Shown here one piece after another: positions 26,316 through 38,683 of a DNA stretch of 64,000 nucleotides. The stretch's first letter is position 1; each line of letters opens with the position of its first letter. The stretch is from contig CP114482.1 in assembly GCA_027186245.1 (NCBI GenBank), positions 1,307,001 through 1,371,000 on the forward strand, read 5' to 3'. The stretch comes from Coriaria nepalensis. Taxonomy: Eukaryota; Streptophyta; Magnoliopsida; Cucurbitales; Coriariaceae. Made by a program: the position numbers and the translations under genes. Below the pieces are notes generated by a model. That model did no database searches. It worked only from the letters and a program-made list of their open reading frames with translations, and was not told the origin of the DNA.

Positions 26316-28046
26316 TTAAAAGTACTCAACATGATGATGATGATGATGAGAATGATGAGGATATTGATGTTGATGATGTTGAGGAATCTGATAAGGTTCC
26401 TCCCTTTCCTTCTTGCTCAGCAACTTTGGTAAGTAATTAGCCCTAATCTTACTCTTAATACGATTATCACTATCATTAGTGTTACAATTCGGGTTTTGAG
26501 GTGGCTTAACAGACCTAATCAATGCCCAATTAACACCCTTAAAGAAATCATGCCTCTTAATCTCAACAGAACCCTTTAATCCTCCCATCCTCTTCTTTGG
26601 ATTCTTCACCAGAAGCTTCCTGATCAAATCCTCAACCCTCCACATCTCCTCCTCCTCTTCGCTACAACTTCTTACGTTGCTGTAGCTTCTTGGAAAGCTT
26701 AATGGCTGCTTAAGTATGTTGATTAGGGTTTGCTCATTGTTTTCACCCTTGAATGGAGTTTTCCCGTACAGCAGCTCGTACAGAAACACGCCTAGGGTCC
26801 ACCAATCAACTGCACTCCCATGACCTTGTCCTGATATCACTTCTGGGGCCAAGTACTCGTGGGTCCCAACAAATGATTTTGATCTTGCCTCTATTGGCTC
26901 CGCTACTAGCTCCGGATCATAATATTCTTGATCGCTATCATGATCATGATGATCGTGATGGTGATCATTACTATGGGCTTGTTCTGTTATCGTGGTGATG
27001 GTTTTAGGTGATTTTTTCTTTCTGGAGGATTTAGAGAAGCAGGAGAGGACAGGTTGCATGGGTGATGATGATATGGAATAGCAAGAAGGTGTAGGTGATG
27101 ATGGTGAGGAGGAGGATGAGGATACTTTGGTAATTGCATGCCTTTTGTGATACTTTGTGGTTTGTGATCTTAAAAGCTTTGGAACGACCTCGCATTTGAG
27201 GCAAAGATCAAAGTCTGAAAGCATGATATGACCATCTTCTCTAACGAGGACATTTTCTGGCTTTAAGTCTCTGTAAACTATTCCCATCATGTGCAGATAC
27301 TCTATGGCTAAGATTGTTTCTGCTGCGTAGAACCTAGCAGTAATCATAATTAATTAGTAATTAACTAATGTTTAAATTATGTTGATATGGAAGAAGTTGA
27401 TTAATGAAACATACTTAGCGGCTGAAACGCTGAAGCGTTTTCCGGGAAGGCGTTGCCGGGCGGCGTAAAGATCGCCGCCGGGACAAAACTCCATAACCAA
27501 GCAAGAGTAATGAGAAGCCTCAAACTCAGCATAGAGAGTAGGCAAGAAAGGGTGATCAAGCATCCCCAGAATTTCCTTCTCCATCTCTGCTCTCCCCAAC
27601 TTGTTCCTTACAGCAAGTGCTTCCCTATCCACCACTTTCATAGCATACATGCATTCAGGAGGAGGAGGACGCGCCAAACCACCCTTCGCCGGAACCGGAA
27701 TGTTCCGTATCTGACATAGATATACGTTTCCGATATCACCGCTCCCCAGGCGGCGTAGGAGTCGGAAGTGTTCCAACCCGACTCGGCCGTCTTTCACCGC
27801 CCTTAACTGCCGCATGGCTTCCCATGCAGCCTGGTTAGCTTTGTGGGGTTTTTGGGAAGCGTAAAGTGATAACGGGACTAGATCTGCAGGAGTTGATTGG
27901 ACCGAGACAGAACTTAGGCGGTTGCTTCCGAAGCTCAGGTTGGATATCCAGCTCCGGGTCGAGTCCGGTACGGTTATTGATGAACAACTACTATCATAGT
28001 CGGATTCGGAGACTATAGTTGCCATTGGAACAAAATTGAGCAGCAT
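26316..28046 (-). CDS. PID2: AGCVIII protein kinase, PINOID2 (PID2)-like
   Basis: Two exons (28046-27415 and 27333-26316) give 549 aa, or 542 from the second Met (MATIVSESD, 28025), which is equally likely as the start. Kinase landmarks are the P-loop [12 protein letters not shown] (residues 100-111), the ATP-binding lysine in YAMKVV, the catalytic YRDLKPEN (231-238), and DFD (251-253) in place of DFG, the hallmark of plant AGCVIII kinases. A ~110-residue insertion follows, before the activation segment [13 protein letters not shown] (from residue 364); such insertions help set membrane location. These kinases phosphorylate PIN auxin transporters. The C-terminus is unusual: a histidine-rich tract, then VEYF, resembling the PDK1-docking (PIF) motif FxxF. 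Best match by motif is the PID2 group (Arabidopsis At2g26700), supported by the nearby RanBP2-type and CYP734A1 genes. Confidence 0.9.
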
Positions 28047-29059
28047 AGAAAATAAAAAATGGTAGTAGAGGTATATATATATAACCTTTTTGATTACCTA
28101 GCTAAGTTCACAGTGCTGCCCATGAATTTTATAAGGAATTACGGAACTGCCATTACATATTGAATCACGTGAGTTGCACTTGGGGTTTTTTTTTTTGTTT
28201 TTTTTTCTCCGGCCTTCAGAAACATTGGAACTTAACATGACCCACCATGGTTTGAGATCAAATGAATCAAAGTTGATGTCTTAATGGAATCTTTTTTTAC
28301 TTTGGAACTGATTCTTAATTTCAATTAGCTGACACACCCACCAAATGTTGTTCTTACAAAGGTATTGGTTTTATAACGGACCTTCGTTTATACTTTCATT
28401 TACGTTTAAACTTAAAATTGGTTGGATTAAGTACGATTCTAGTCTTTTTGACGGTCAAAAAAGCCTCGCGTCTTTTTTTTTTTGGCTATGAAAAGCTTAT
28501 CACAAACCTCGTTTGAAGACAAAAACGTCGCCTTTCCAATGGACTAAAGAGACATAAAAACGACGCCGTTTGGGGTGAAGAGCAAAAGCTAACCCTATTT
28601 AGATAGAGATTTCAAAACAAAACGTATATTATCTGAAAAGTGAGGGAGCTAATGGTAATTGCAAGAAATGGATTTCTTTCTTTCTTTCTTACAGCATGGA
28701 GCTGTGAGAGAAAGTGGGTGGGTTATTGGTGCACGGAGCACCCGTGCCTCCGATTCAAAACCCACCTAATTTTTTTATTTTATAGCTTCTAGATTTTGTG
28801 CAAGTATTTATGATTTTCTTCATAGCCATGTGATCCCACTTAATTTTAAATTTTGGTTTAAAAAAAAGAAAAAAAAAAGGGAAAAGTATCCGTTATTCTT
28901 ACATTCAATGTATAGTGAGATTTTATTACAACCTCATGATTATTATTTAAATTTTATTTATAAAATTTATTACCATCCTCCTTGACTTTGCCTATAAAAA
29001 TAGTGCTACTTGGTCCTCTTCCATTTCTATACTTCCTTTCAAGTCAATTTAATAAAATT

Positions 29060-29114
<55 letters not shown>

Positions 29115-30235
29115 TACTTACTTATATAAAAATATGTTATAATAAAATATATAATATATTTTATAAAATAAAAATTATTTAAAATAATTATGAAATAAAT
29201 ACTTTTTTGCTGCTGAATTGAGCCATGATATCGGGCGGTTGCGAGAGTATCTACTCCACTCCGTGACCACTCAAAACGATTGTCTGAAGTAGATAGTGTA
29301 TTCCATTATTATCCCATTTGGATTCACGAATAAATCTATTTTCATTTATTTATTATTAAATTTATTAATAATAAAAAAAAGCATATTCCCCACATATCTT
29401 TTCTTAAAACCCAGACATGAGACAACCAAGATCACCAAATTGTGGGCCCAATAAGCACAGTTCGAGACCAAATTTGTCGAAAACCCACAAAATCCAAAAC
29501 GCAAATTTGGACTCATTATATTTTTTTTATTGCAACATTAATGAAGGCATCACTTCCAAATCTTTGCCGTCTGTTTCTGTGGGATTTAGTTCTTGTATAC
29601 AAAATTCTCTCGTATTTTTTTTCCTTCTATTTATCTAAAAATATCCCACTTTTCCTGTCCAAGAATCTTATCAATTCCCCCCCACCCGGTTTAAACCCAG
29701 CAACATATGCAGAGCTGCTGCAAGGCTGCATGCATTATCATATACAAAGTCTGAATGCTGCCCCCATCACTTGCCCCATACATTCTTCTCACCTTACCCT
29801 ATTAACATTTTCTTTTCTTTTCTTTTCTTTTCTTTTCTTATTAATTTCTCTTTTTAATAACTCTTGCATAAGAATACTGTAAACTGCAAACTTACCCACT
29901 GTTCAATATGAAGAATCCATGATTGGGTGAGCAAGAAGACATGGCCAAACTGACAACCCCACCACCACCCAATTAGGAGAATGGTCTGAATTCCGAATCT
30001 TCATTATAAAAATAAAATAAAAACAATGAAATTCAGTGAAAGTGGATCGTATTTTCCTTTTTGGGCCGGAATAAAAGTTTGTTGCCCATAAAATGATTGG
30101 GCTCTCACTTAGCCTTCCAATTTCTTTTCAAGGGCCCAAGGCCCTCTCTGCTTGCCGACAAGCAGCCTTCTTTTTTTGTTTTTTGAGCTCTAGCCTCAGC
30201 AACAGCAAGCAACCAGAGAAAGAGAGAGAGGGGGG
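28047..30235. other. spacer between the PID2-like and DnaJ-type genes
   Basis: Begins with (TA)n just 5' of the kinase. A larger (TA)n preceded by poly-A lies at about 29076-29110, and (TTTTC)n near 29808-29840. The last ~60 bases form a GA-rich leader for the next gene. Several frames are open but show no domain. Confidence 0.5.
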
Positions 30236-30744
30236 ATGATTCCAAAGCCCTTACGCACTTTATGCGCCGGTGCCGGAGTAATCATCGGCGGATTTCTCAC
30301 TCTAAACCTCGCTTCTTCTCTCACTATCAGAACTCTACGAAACTTCTCTGAAGCCAAAAGGGTAAATTTCTCCTTAATTTTAATTTTAGAATATTTAACA
30401 CTTTCCGGGATTGGGATTACATTTTTTTTTTAAAATAAAAATTATGGCGGCAGAGAAAGGTTGCTATGCCATGTACGAGTTGCAGAGGAAAAGGGTTTTA
30501 TGTATGTAAACTGTGTGGAGGGAATTCTACCATTGAATGGTCTCCTCTGTTCGATCCCATTGCTATCAATCCTTGCGTTTGCCCAACTTGCGACGGAAAC
30601 AGGTTTGGAAAAACTGCCGTTTGAACTAAAATTTGTAGTTTTGTGCAAACTGTGGTTTTGGTTGAGATTGTGAGGTTAATTTGATTTTTGTTAATTTACA
30701 GGGTACAGAGATGTCTTAATTGTCTAGGGAAGGGATATGATTGA
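30236..30744 (+). CDS. small DnaJ-type cysteine-rich (CxxCxGxG) protein
   Basis: Three exons (30236-30361, 30454-30602, 30702-30744) give 105 aa. The N-terminal 42 residues carry a hydrophobic segment (GAGVIIGGFLTLNLASSL), either a membrane anchor or part of an organelle targeting peptide. The rest is a DnaJ-like zinc-binding region with four cysteine pairs: CTSCRGKG, CKLCGGN, CPTCDGN and CLNCLGKG. It has no J-domain. Plants have several such zinc-finger-only proteins (BSD2-like), mostly plastid chaperones. I cannot place this one in a named family. A spacer between pairs 2 and 3 (WSPLFDPIAINPCV) is longer than in canonical DnaJ. The frame closes neatly at every junction. Confidence 0.8.
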
Positions 30745-30896
30745 ATGGATGGAGCGAATCTGCGGCGACAAATTCTGTCGACTCGCACTATTCTTGTAGC
30801 ATGATAAAATGAAACCTTGTGACTTCTGATTTCCTTTTTGCCTCTCCTAATGAGATTTTTTAATTAATACGATCGATATGCTCAAATTATTATTTA

Positions 30897-30930
<34 letters not shown>

Positions 30931-31382
30931 TAATAACCTTTTTTTGTTTTTTTTTAATGTAAAAATTAAAATAATTCAATATTTTTACTAAAATAATTAA
31001 TTAAAATAATCTGATTTTTAATGAGATATTCAAATGAGTTTTCGTGATATTCAGGTTGATTCTATTTTTCCTTTCGATGAACCTGTATCTTAACGAGAAA
31101 GAAAGGAAGAAGCTTAAGTATAGGCCCAAAAACCTAATGGACCTTAAAGTATAGGCCCAAAAAACTCGTAACGACGACAGTTGGAAATCAACGAGAATCC
31201 CACTTGTTGAAGAAATCATCTAACGAGAATTGATGGCAGTCTAGTAAATATAGAAACTCTGGAGAGATAAAACCGTCAAATTACCCCTCCCGCTCTCAAA
31301 TTAGTTATAGTTAAACAAACAAATTTAACGAACACCCGCACTTCCCTTCTTCCCACCAAGACTCGCTCTCTTTCAAGCTGCC
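30745..31382. promoter_or_regulatory. 3' UTR of the DnaJ-type gene and promoter of the Raf-like kinase
   Basis: AT-rich, with a (TA)n/poly-T tract at 30895-30931. A leader just before 31383 is C/T-rich. The telo-box-like sequence is absent and no TATA box is clear. Confidence 0.4.
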
Positions 31383-34300
31383 ATGAAAGAGCCTCCTCCC
31401 TCTTGCCGTAGAAGACCCCTAAACGGCAAGAAAATCAAGCTAGTGTGCAGCTTTAATGGCGGTTTTCACCCCAGACCTCCCTCCGGAAATCTCCGCTACA
31501 TCGGCGGCGAGGCTCGCATCATCTCCGTCGATCGCAATGTCAGCTTCTCTAAACTCCGGTCGAAGATCTCCGATCTCTGCCCAAACACCCGATCCTTCTC
31601 TCTCAAGTACCAGATTCCTGCATCAGACTCCGTGAAGGATGATTCCGACCTCTTGGTCTTGATTTCTTCCGACGATGATGTTCGGTGCATGATCGACGAG
31701 TTCGACAGACTCGAACTGTACGGTAAGCCTTCGAGGCTATGGATTTTTGTTTGCTGCGATAATGCTGGGAATGAGAATCGTAGTCTGTACTCGACTTGTG
31801 TGGAAACGTTTGGGAAAGATGGGGCTGATTGTGAGTCAGTTTGTGGTGGTAATGGAAAATTCGTACCAAAACAGAATTTCAGTCCAGGTATGGGCCGTGA
31901 GATTGATATGGAGATGGAATGTTTAGGGAAACAGAAATATGATCATCCTCTTATAGATTTGGCTCCTGACCCTAAATCGAAAGTGGGAATGAATGCTGTG
32001 AATCGGATTTATCAGGACCAGTGTGGAGTGGATGCGTTAGATAACAAATTAGCAATTACTCATTTGTCAGGGAATGAGAACCTTCCAAACTTCCCTTCAT
32101 CTCGTGCATTGAATCTTCGAAATGGGAATCTTCGAGCCGAAACTAATTCCATGAGACGACTATTAGGGAGTTCTGGTATTAATGTGTCTTTTTGTGGTGC
32201 CGGGGTTAATGTTCAGACTTTAAATCAATCAGCTGCATCGATTAACTGCTTGAAAAAACAGAGTAATTGTTCTTGTGGGATTTCTCTGCGTAATGTTTGG
32301 GATGTTAAGCGGCATGTAAGAAACATTGAGCGAGCAACAATGAGTAATATGAACAGGGAGAACATTGTGCCCCGAGCTGCTAATTGTTCCTCTGTTAGAG
32401 ATAGTTTCATGTGGAGTACTTGTTCCGATCAATCTTCCATTTTATACAACCGATCGAGTGAAAACGATGCAGAAGATCAGAAAGTGTATCCATTTCATAC
32501 CCAAAGCCATCAGAACAACCTCACGAAGATGGGGAATTTTAGAGTTGATCAATCGGACGGGAGGCTTCTAACTGGAAAATCTGGTGTTGGGCTTAAGCCA
32601 AATCTGAATATCTCAAAGCAGGGGCGATCTATGAGAGTTCATTGTCCATATCTGCGGAAGTTAAATTCTGGTCTGCTGGAGCATGCATCTCCAGGAAGGA
32701 CGAGAAGGAGAGAATGCAGTTTAAACACAGACAATTCCTTGTTTGGAAAACCTTACAGTCCTACTGTTCTCCAAAACAGAAGTTCAGATTTTGCTGCACA
32801 TCATGGTGAATGCATTGATCTCGTTCAACAATCTCGACCAACCGGCTTGCAGACTGTGGAGACTCAGGAAGACCTATTGACGGGTTCTGATAGTGATGCC
32901 TTTAAAAGTCGAAGCCAAAATCTATTCTCGAATTTCCAAGGTGTACCCCTGACATATAATGAGCCGATTTCTTGGGATTACAAAGAGGAGCAATTCCTTA
33001 AGAACCCCCAGGAGGATGTTAGTAATCAGATCTGTAGCAATAGTATGTTTCTAGATACCTCAGTAAGCAATTACACATATGGTGCATCCCCATCTTCGGT
33101 TGATGTTTCTTCATATAACCTTCCCTTGTCACCACGAGCTGAACCTCATGTACCCTCATATCATGCTACTGTCGATTCCTTTGAAAATAGTAACATCGTC
33201 GGCCATCTAGTTAATGGGGTAGATGTTGATGCATCAAATCCTTCTCAGCCAAATGCAGCTTCCTCTGTGTTTTTGGAAGAGATTCAGCAGGACTCTCCAC
33301 CTAATCAAAAGATTGATAAAAAGGTAAGTTCTCTTAAGACGAATGGAAAGTATGAAAATTTTCATGCCAATTTCCTCACGAATTTCTTTATATTAGGCTG
33401 AGGCTACAGAGAGTGAGAAGTGTTCAAAGGTAATCGGTGGAATCTCCAATGATTTGACTACATTTTATACCCATTTAGCCACTCGAGAACTGCAGGTATT
33501 CTGTGAGCACAAACAACTTGTGTCTTTTAACTTGTAAGTATTTTCTAGAAATGTAACATAAAACGGCCGCCCTTTATTCTTCTGTAGACTATCAAAACCG
33601 ATGATCTCGAATATATAAAAGAACTAGGCTCCGGTACATATGGAACTGTTTTCTTCGGCAAATGGAAGGGGTCTGGTGTTGCAGTTAAGAAGATTAAGCC
33701 AAGTTGCTTTACTGGAGCCTCTTTGGAGGAGGACCGATTGGTAATATATCATGCTTCCAATAATTCCACTGTAACAAGTTATCTCACCAAATTTACTTGC
33801 TTCTTATGCTCATCACTTTTGATTTATCTATATGTTTATAATTTTCTTCTCCCAAAGAAATCTGTTTAAGTTGATAAATATACTTTCTGAGATATGTCTC
33901 CTATAGAATAAACTTAGTTCTTTCAATTTTGGCATAGATTGCAGATTTTTGGAAAGAAGCTCACATACTCGGTCAGCTTAACCATCCAAATATTGTGGCA
34001 TTCTATGGTGTAGTCACAGATGGACCGGTAACAAATCTCGCTACTGTTACAGAGTATATGGTGAATGGCTCCCTAAAACAAGTCTTACGGCGAAAAGATA
34101 GGTGCATCTCATTCGTATTTAATGTGTTTGTCATTGTCCTAATGGAGCACATTCTTACTTGCTCCTTAATATTTTGCACCTTAAACTTGCATCTTGTTTT
34201 TACTCACAATCAGGCACTTCATCATTTCTTCTAACTTTTTGTCTTTTTCGATGTATAGAACTATTGATCGTCGGAAGAGGTTGATCATAGCAATGGATGC

Positions 34301-35313
34301 AGCCTTTGGCATGGAATATTTACACGAGAAGAATATCGTTCACTTTGATTTGAAATCTCACAACTTCTTAGTAAATATGAGAGACCCGCAACGACCAATC
34401 TGCAAGGTTATCTACCTGATTGATTGAGATGAACTTTTATTACTCTTTATTGATAATGTTGCACTCTTCTTGCCTTTCATCTAGGCATCACTCCTACCAT
34501 CTCTAAATAGAGTTATTTTATTTGCAATAACAAATGTTAAAGTTCACCTTCACATTTTCAGATTGGTGACCTGGGCTTATCAAAAATTAAACAAAGGACG
34601 CTAGTCTCTGGCGGTGTTAGGGGCACCATTCCTTGGATGGCTCCCGAACTACTGAACAGTGAGAAGAACATGGTAACAGAAAAGGTCAGAATGATGAGCA
34701 TGATAAGATTAGATATGTTGTCTTTTATCAGCCGATAAACCCTTCTCAGTTTTTCAATGTGTCTCGACGTTTAAATCTAGGTTGATGTATATTCGTTTGG
34801 AGTCGTCATGTGGGAACTCTTGACTGGGGAAGAGCCCTATGCAAACTTGCAATCAGAGGAAATTTTAGGTATGGCTCAGTAGGATAATTTTGGTGCCAAA
34901 TGAACTGGTTGAACTCCCTTAATCGCAAATGTATTGTCGTGTTTCTTAACAACATGTTCATTTTCATGCGGCTTGACTTGTTAAAATCCGTAACTTTTGA
35001 TAGTTTTGGATCATGATGCAACTTATGAACAATCTTTTCTAATGAAATTTCCTGAAGCTATATTATTCTCTGACTGATTTTTTGTATCATCTTATTATCA
35101 TTCTTTTGTTCTGACATTTACATTTGGTATGTTGATGTGTATTCAGCTGGTATAATCAAAGGGACCTTACGGCCTGAAATTCCTAGGTGGTGTGATCCAG
35201 CATGGAGATCCCTTATGGAAAGGTGCTGGTCATCTGATTCCAGCTCCCGACCAGCCTTCTCAGAGATTGCTAAGGAGTTACGAGCAATGTCATCCGCCGC
35301 AAATGTCAAATGA
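31383..35313 (+). CDS. PB1-domain Raf-like protein kinase (plant group B MAP3K-like)
   Basis: Eight exons (31383-33323, 33397-33495, 33588-33740, 33938-34101, 34259-34406, 34562-34684, 34781-34868, 35147-35313) give 960 aa. A PB1 domain lies near the N-terminus (about residues 17-115: [34 protein letters not shown], then the acidic [13 protein letters not shown]). A long, poorly conserved serine/asparagine-rich linker follows. The kinase domain starts at about residue 687: [15 protein letters not shown], the ATP-binding VAVKKIKP, the catalytic loop VHFDLKSHN (HFD for HRD, normal in this group), GDLGLSK (DLG for DFG), and [11 protein letters not shown]. Group B Raf-like kinases act upstream of SnRK2s in osmotic stress and abscisic acid signalling; which member this is cannot be decided here. 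The catalytic Asp, Lys and Asn are all present, so it should be active. Confidence 0.94.
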
Positions 35314-35959
35314 AGAATGCTGAGGATAGTGTGAATGTAGATATGTTACTAGAAGTCTAGAAGCTGAAGAACAGGACATGCTTGAGATGGGATCCCCTCT
35401 TTTTTTCTTTTTTTTTCCCATCCACAGTCTTGTCCAGTCGGACAATTGATTCTAGTGTATAGAGCAAGTCGATCAGGCCGGTGTGTGTTTTTTTGTCATC
35501 ACCGGTATGATATAGCCATGTTCTAGTCTTCTAGACAATGGTTTTGATATTTGCCTTTTTCGGTGGGGAAGAAGGAATCTCTTTCTTCTAGTTTGGGTTA
35601 TAAAGATGTACCTATCATTGTTCTTTTTATGGTTCAAGCTTCAAAATGTGCACAACTAAATACTTCTTATTTATATCATAAAACCTTGAATTTTTTTTTG
35701 CTAATAAATTAGAAAAAATCAGTTAATTTAGATTCCAATACTTATCGAGAGTTATTGCTTATCAAACCGAAGAAGGAAGCTTACGAGATCTTTGCACAAG
35801 TCGGGCGAGAGTGTTCTACACGCGTTTACATCAGCCAGTGTTCATTTCCCACGTTCAAAACGGCGCCGACTTAAAAAATAGAGAAACTCAGTCGGTTTCT
35901 CAGTCAACGAAAGCTATTGGTCCACGTCAACTAGACTTCTGCACCCGAATCCCGTATAC
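35314..35959. other. Raf-like 3' UTR and upstream region of the DUF1644 gene
   Basis: No coding signal. The right end is the promoter for the DUF1644 gene. Confidence 0.5.
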
Positions 35960-35967
35960 TATATAAG
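35960..35967 (+). promoter_or_regulatory. TATA box of the DUF1644 gene
   Basis: TATATAAG, followed about 30 bases later by a CT-rich (CTCTCTGT)n initiator-like tract at 35992-36020, a classic plant core promoter. Confidence 0.7.
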
Positions 35968-35994
35968 AGCCCACTCGACATTTAGCAGTCTCTT

Positions 35995-36906
35995 CTCTGT
36001 CTCTCTCTGTCTCTCTCTGTTGCTGTGGCTTAAAAGGGCTGCCCCCAAACAGAGACCTAAATTTTGTTTCAGAGAAGATGAAGCAGCTCGTTTTTGCTCC
36101 TGTGAGGAATCGATAGTTGGGGTGTCTTCTATCATCGCTTGAATGAGGTCTGAGTCGTCTACCGGTTACTCCTTTTTTCCTTCGTAATTATATTGAAGAA
36201 TCAACTTCTCTCTCAGTCGGCTTCTTGCTTCGGTAATTTTTCTATTTCACCTTTATAATTTTTTCTTTTCTTTCGGAAATGGCTCGATTGATAAGGATCT
36301 ACCTGAAATTCTATTAGTTCGGACTCCATTTTTTGCTCCCATTTTGTGCGGGAAAGAGAGAGATTGCTACTCGTATTGGAGATTTGAGTTGTGGTTTTAG
36401 CTCTGCAGCTCAGTAATTCGAGTTGTTATTGATTTTGTAGAGTTCTTAGCTTTACTTGCCTACTAGTTTTTATTTTACTTGAAGCTTCTTTTGTTAATCT
36501 GGGGTGATTTCTTGTTACTGAAATCAATAAAGATTTGTTGTTCTTCTCAAAGAAATCAAGTTCAATTTTCTTAAAGAACTAATCAATCTTGTAGGTGTTT
36601 GGATCTTAAATCAATTTATATTAATATGTTCATTTCTTAGAGGTTTACTATTGCTCATATATTTTCTTGCTATTCATGATAATTTCTATTATATGTACAC
36701 ACGTAGTTTTTTTTTTATTCATTTAATTTTTTAAATTTTTTTTCCAATAATCTATGTATTTACTATTTAATAGCATTATAGAACAAAATTTAATGTCCGT
36801 GTTTATCTATTATAGTTTTGATCCCTCTCCATTGTTGCTTGGTGGAAGTAGCTGAAAGAATTTTATCTAGATCTTTCTTGATAATACAACCTTAGAAGCT
36901 TAAAAA
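35995..36906 (+). promoter_or_regulatory. 5' UTR with two short upstream ORFs and a probable intron
   Basis: The leader contains uORF1 at 36078-36116 (MKQLVFAPVRNR) and uORF2 starting near 36142 (MRSESSTGYSFFPS). A donor-like CTTCG|GTAATT lies near 36232, and acceptor-like sites occur shortly before the main ATG at 36907. This suggests a leader intron of roughly 600 bases. Confidence 0.5.
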
Positions 36907-37977
36907 ATGCCGAAGGAGAGAAAAGATCGCTCTGTCTCTCATGATAGGTACCGAGCATCTCCATTTCCATGTAGCAGTAGCAGAAGCAACTCAAGCTATA
37001 TAACCAGGCCTTCATCAAAAACACCATTAGAATCTGAAAATGCTAATATTAAAGAATGGGAAGATGTGAGGTGTCCTGTATGTATGGAACATCCTCATAA
37101 TGCAGTCGTCCTCATATGCTCGTCCCATGAAAAGGGTTGCCGCCCTTACATGTGTGACACTAGCCATCGCCACTCAAACTGTCTAGACCAGTTCCGGAAA
37201 TCATTTGAAGAAAAACCTTCATCTTCAATCCCACAAGCAGGTGATGAATCATCAACTGTTGTGGATATGCAAGAGGGAAGAAGAAGAAGAAATGATGAGG
37301 AGGACATGGTGATTCCTCTAACCACACATGATCCACTATCTTGTGAAAACCCGGCTCATGAGAAGCTTGTATGCCCTCTTTGCCGAGGAAAGATTAAAAC
37401 GTGGATCGTGAATGAATCGGCTCGGACCTTCATGAATTCAAAGCCGAGAAGTTGTGCTTGTGAGGATTGTAATTTTTCTGGAACTTATGTGGATCTTAGA
37501 AAGCATGCAAGGCAAGAGCATCCACTTGTCCGCCCCTCAGAGGCGGACCCAGAACGGGAAAGGAATTGGAGGAGGCTGGAACGGCAAAGAGACTTAGGAG
37601 ACTTGCTTAGTACTCTTCAATCTTCTTTTGGAGAAGACAGGGCCGATAGTAATGAAACTGTTTTGCCAATCGACAATAGGGGATTGCTCACGGTGTTTTT
37701 ATTTATTCGGGTTTTTCAGCCTGAGCCCAGTACGAGGAGTAGTAGCTGGTCTGGTGGTGGTTCTAGGACCAGGACCAGGACCAGGGCACAGTTGAGTTTT
37801 CGAAGGAGGAGGTCCGATAGGCTCTGGGGAGAGAATTATGAAGGAGAAATTGGGTCTGCTGATAGAGATGATGAGGATAATGATCAATCTTCAGATGATG
37901 GAATTGGGCCTTGGAGTGTTCTTGATCGTGATCCGGATCGGGCCCAAAGACGTTCCACTCCAGATAATCTTTCTTGA
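36907..37977 (+). CDS. DUF1644 family zinc-finger-like protein
   Basis: A single coding exon of 356 aa. The DUF1644 core starts at about residue 50: WEDVRCPVCMEHPHNAVVL, then CSSHEKGCRPYMCDTSHRHS and NCLDQFRKSF. A second conserved block reads LVCPLCRGKIKTWIV. A C2H2-like CACEDCNFSGTYVDLRKHAR continues to QEHP. The cysteine/histidine spacing suggests zinc binding. Rice members (SIDP proteins) are linked to drought and salt tolerance. The C-terminal third is Arg-rich and then acidic, with a repeated RTRTRTR stretch near residue 290 and a hydrophobic LLTVFLFIRVF just before it. Long 5' leaders with uORFs suggest translational control. Biochemical function is unknown. Confidence 0.9.
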   Translation: MPKERKDRSVSHDRYRASPFPCSSSRSNSSYITRPSSKTPLESENANIKEWEDVRCPVCMEHPHNAVVLICSSHEKGCRPYMCDTSHRHSNCLDQFRKSFEEKPSSSIPQAGDESSTVVDMQEGRRRRNDEEDMVIPLTTHDPLSCENPAHEKLVCPLCRGKIKTWIVNESARTFMNSKPRSCACEDCNFSGTYVDLRKHARQEHPLVRPSEADPERERNWRRLERQRDLGDLLSTLQSSFGEDRADSNETVLPIDNRGLLTVFLFIRVFQPEPSTRSSSWSGGGSRTRTRTRAQLSFRRRRSDRLWGENYEGEIGSADRDDEDNDQSSDDGIGPWSVLDRDPDRAQRRSTPDNLS

Positions 37978-38683
37978 TTGTTGAAGTTCGGTTTGGGATT
38001 CCTTCATTGTCTTACTCTGAATGTTTCAAAAAAGTAAGTTCTCTCAAGTATTAATTAGCGTTCCCCAATTGTTGCTCCAAACTTTCTGTAAGCTTAGCAG
38101 TTTTTTTTTATTTTTTTGGAAGGTAGAACAGATGAGGAGTGAAATGGGAAGAGCAGGCTACTGTCTTTGCTGTTGCCATGGAAAAATGTTGTCAGTACCG
38201 TTGGGTCGGAGCCATTATTTATGCTTCATTCAAGTCTCTACTCGGACGAAGATGAAACTGATTAGTTAGTAAAAATGGATTTGTGCATCTTTCTTTGCTC
38301 TGTATGTTTGTGTTCTTCCTAAAATTTGTAAGTGATATTTTCAAATAAATTGTTTTTGAGTATTATTTGGATCAATGTGCTCAACAATAAGCATCCATCT
38401 TTTTACAACGACATGTCGTCAAAGTGTTAAGTAAAACGGTCGGAATAGAAACCGTATTTATTTTCTTTAATTAATTAAGAATATGTGACGTAGGCAGTTA
38501 CTCTTATTACAATCAGAACAGAAGAGGAGAGAGATGAAGGTGGCTAATTTGGATTATCAACACCAGACCAAATGAATAAAAAATAATATATAAAAAAAAA
38601 AGTCATGATTCTTATTGACTCGTTATAACCGCCATGCAGTTGTGTATTACAAATTAATATATCATTGTTAAGTTTTGTTATAG
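37978..38683. other. 3' UTR and spacer
   Basis: Probable 3' UTR of the DUF1644 gene, then AT-rich spacer. The 5' exons expected for the deSI relic are not found here. Confidence 0.45.

Noticed and set aside
29442..29882. 146-codon open frame
   Set aside because: Low-complexity, T-rich translation crossing a TTTTC repeat; no domain.
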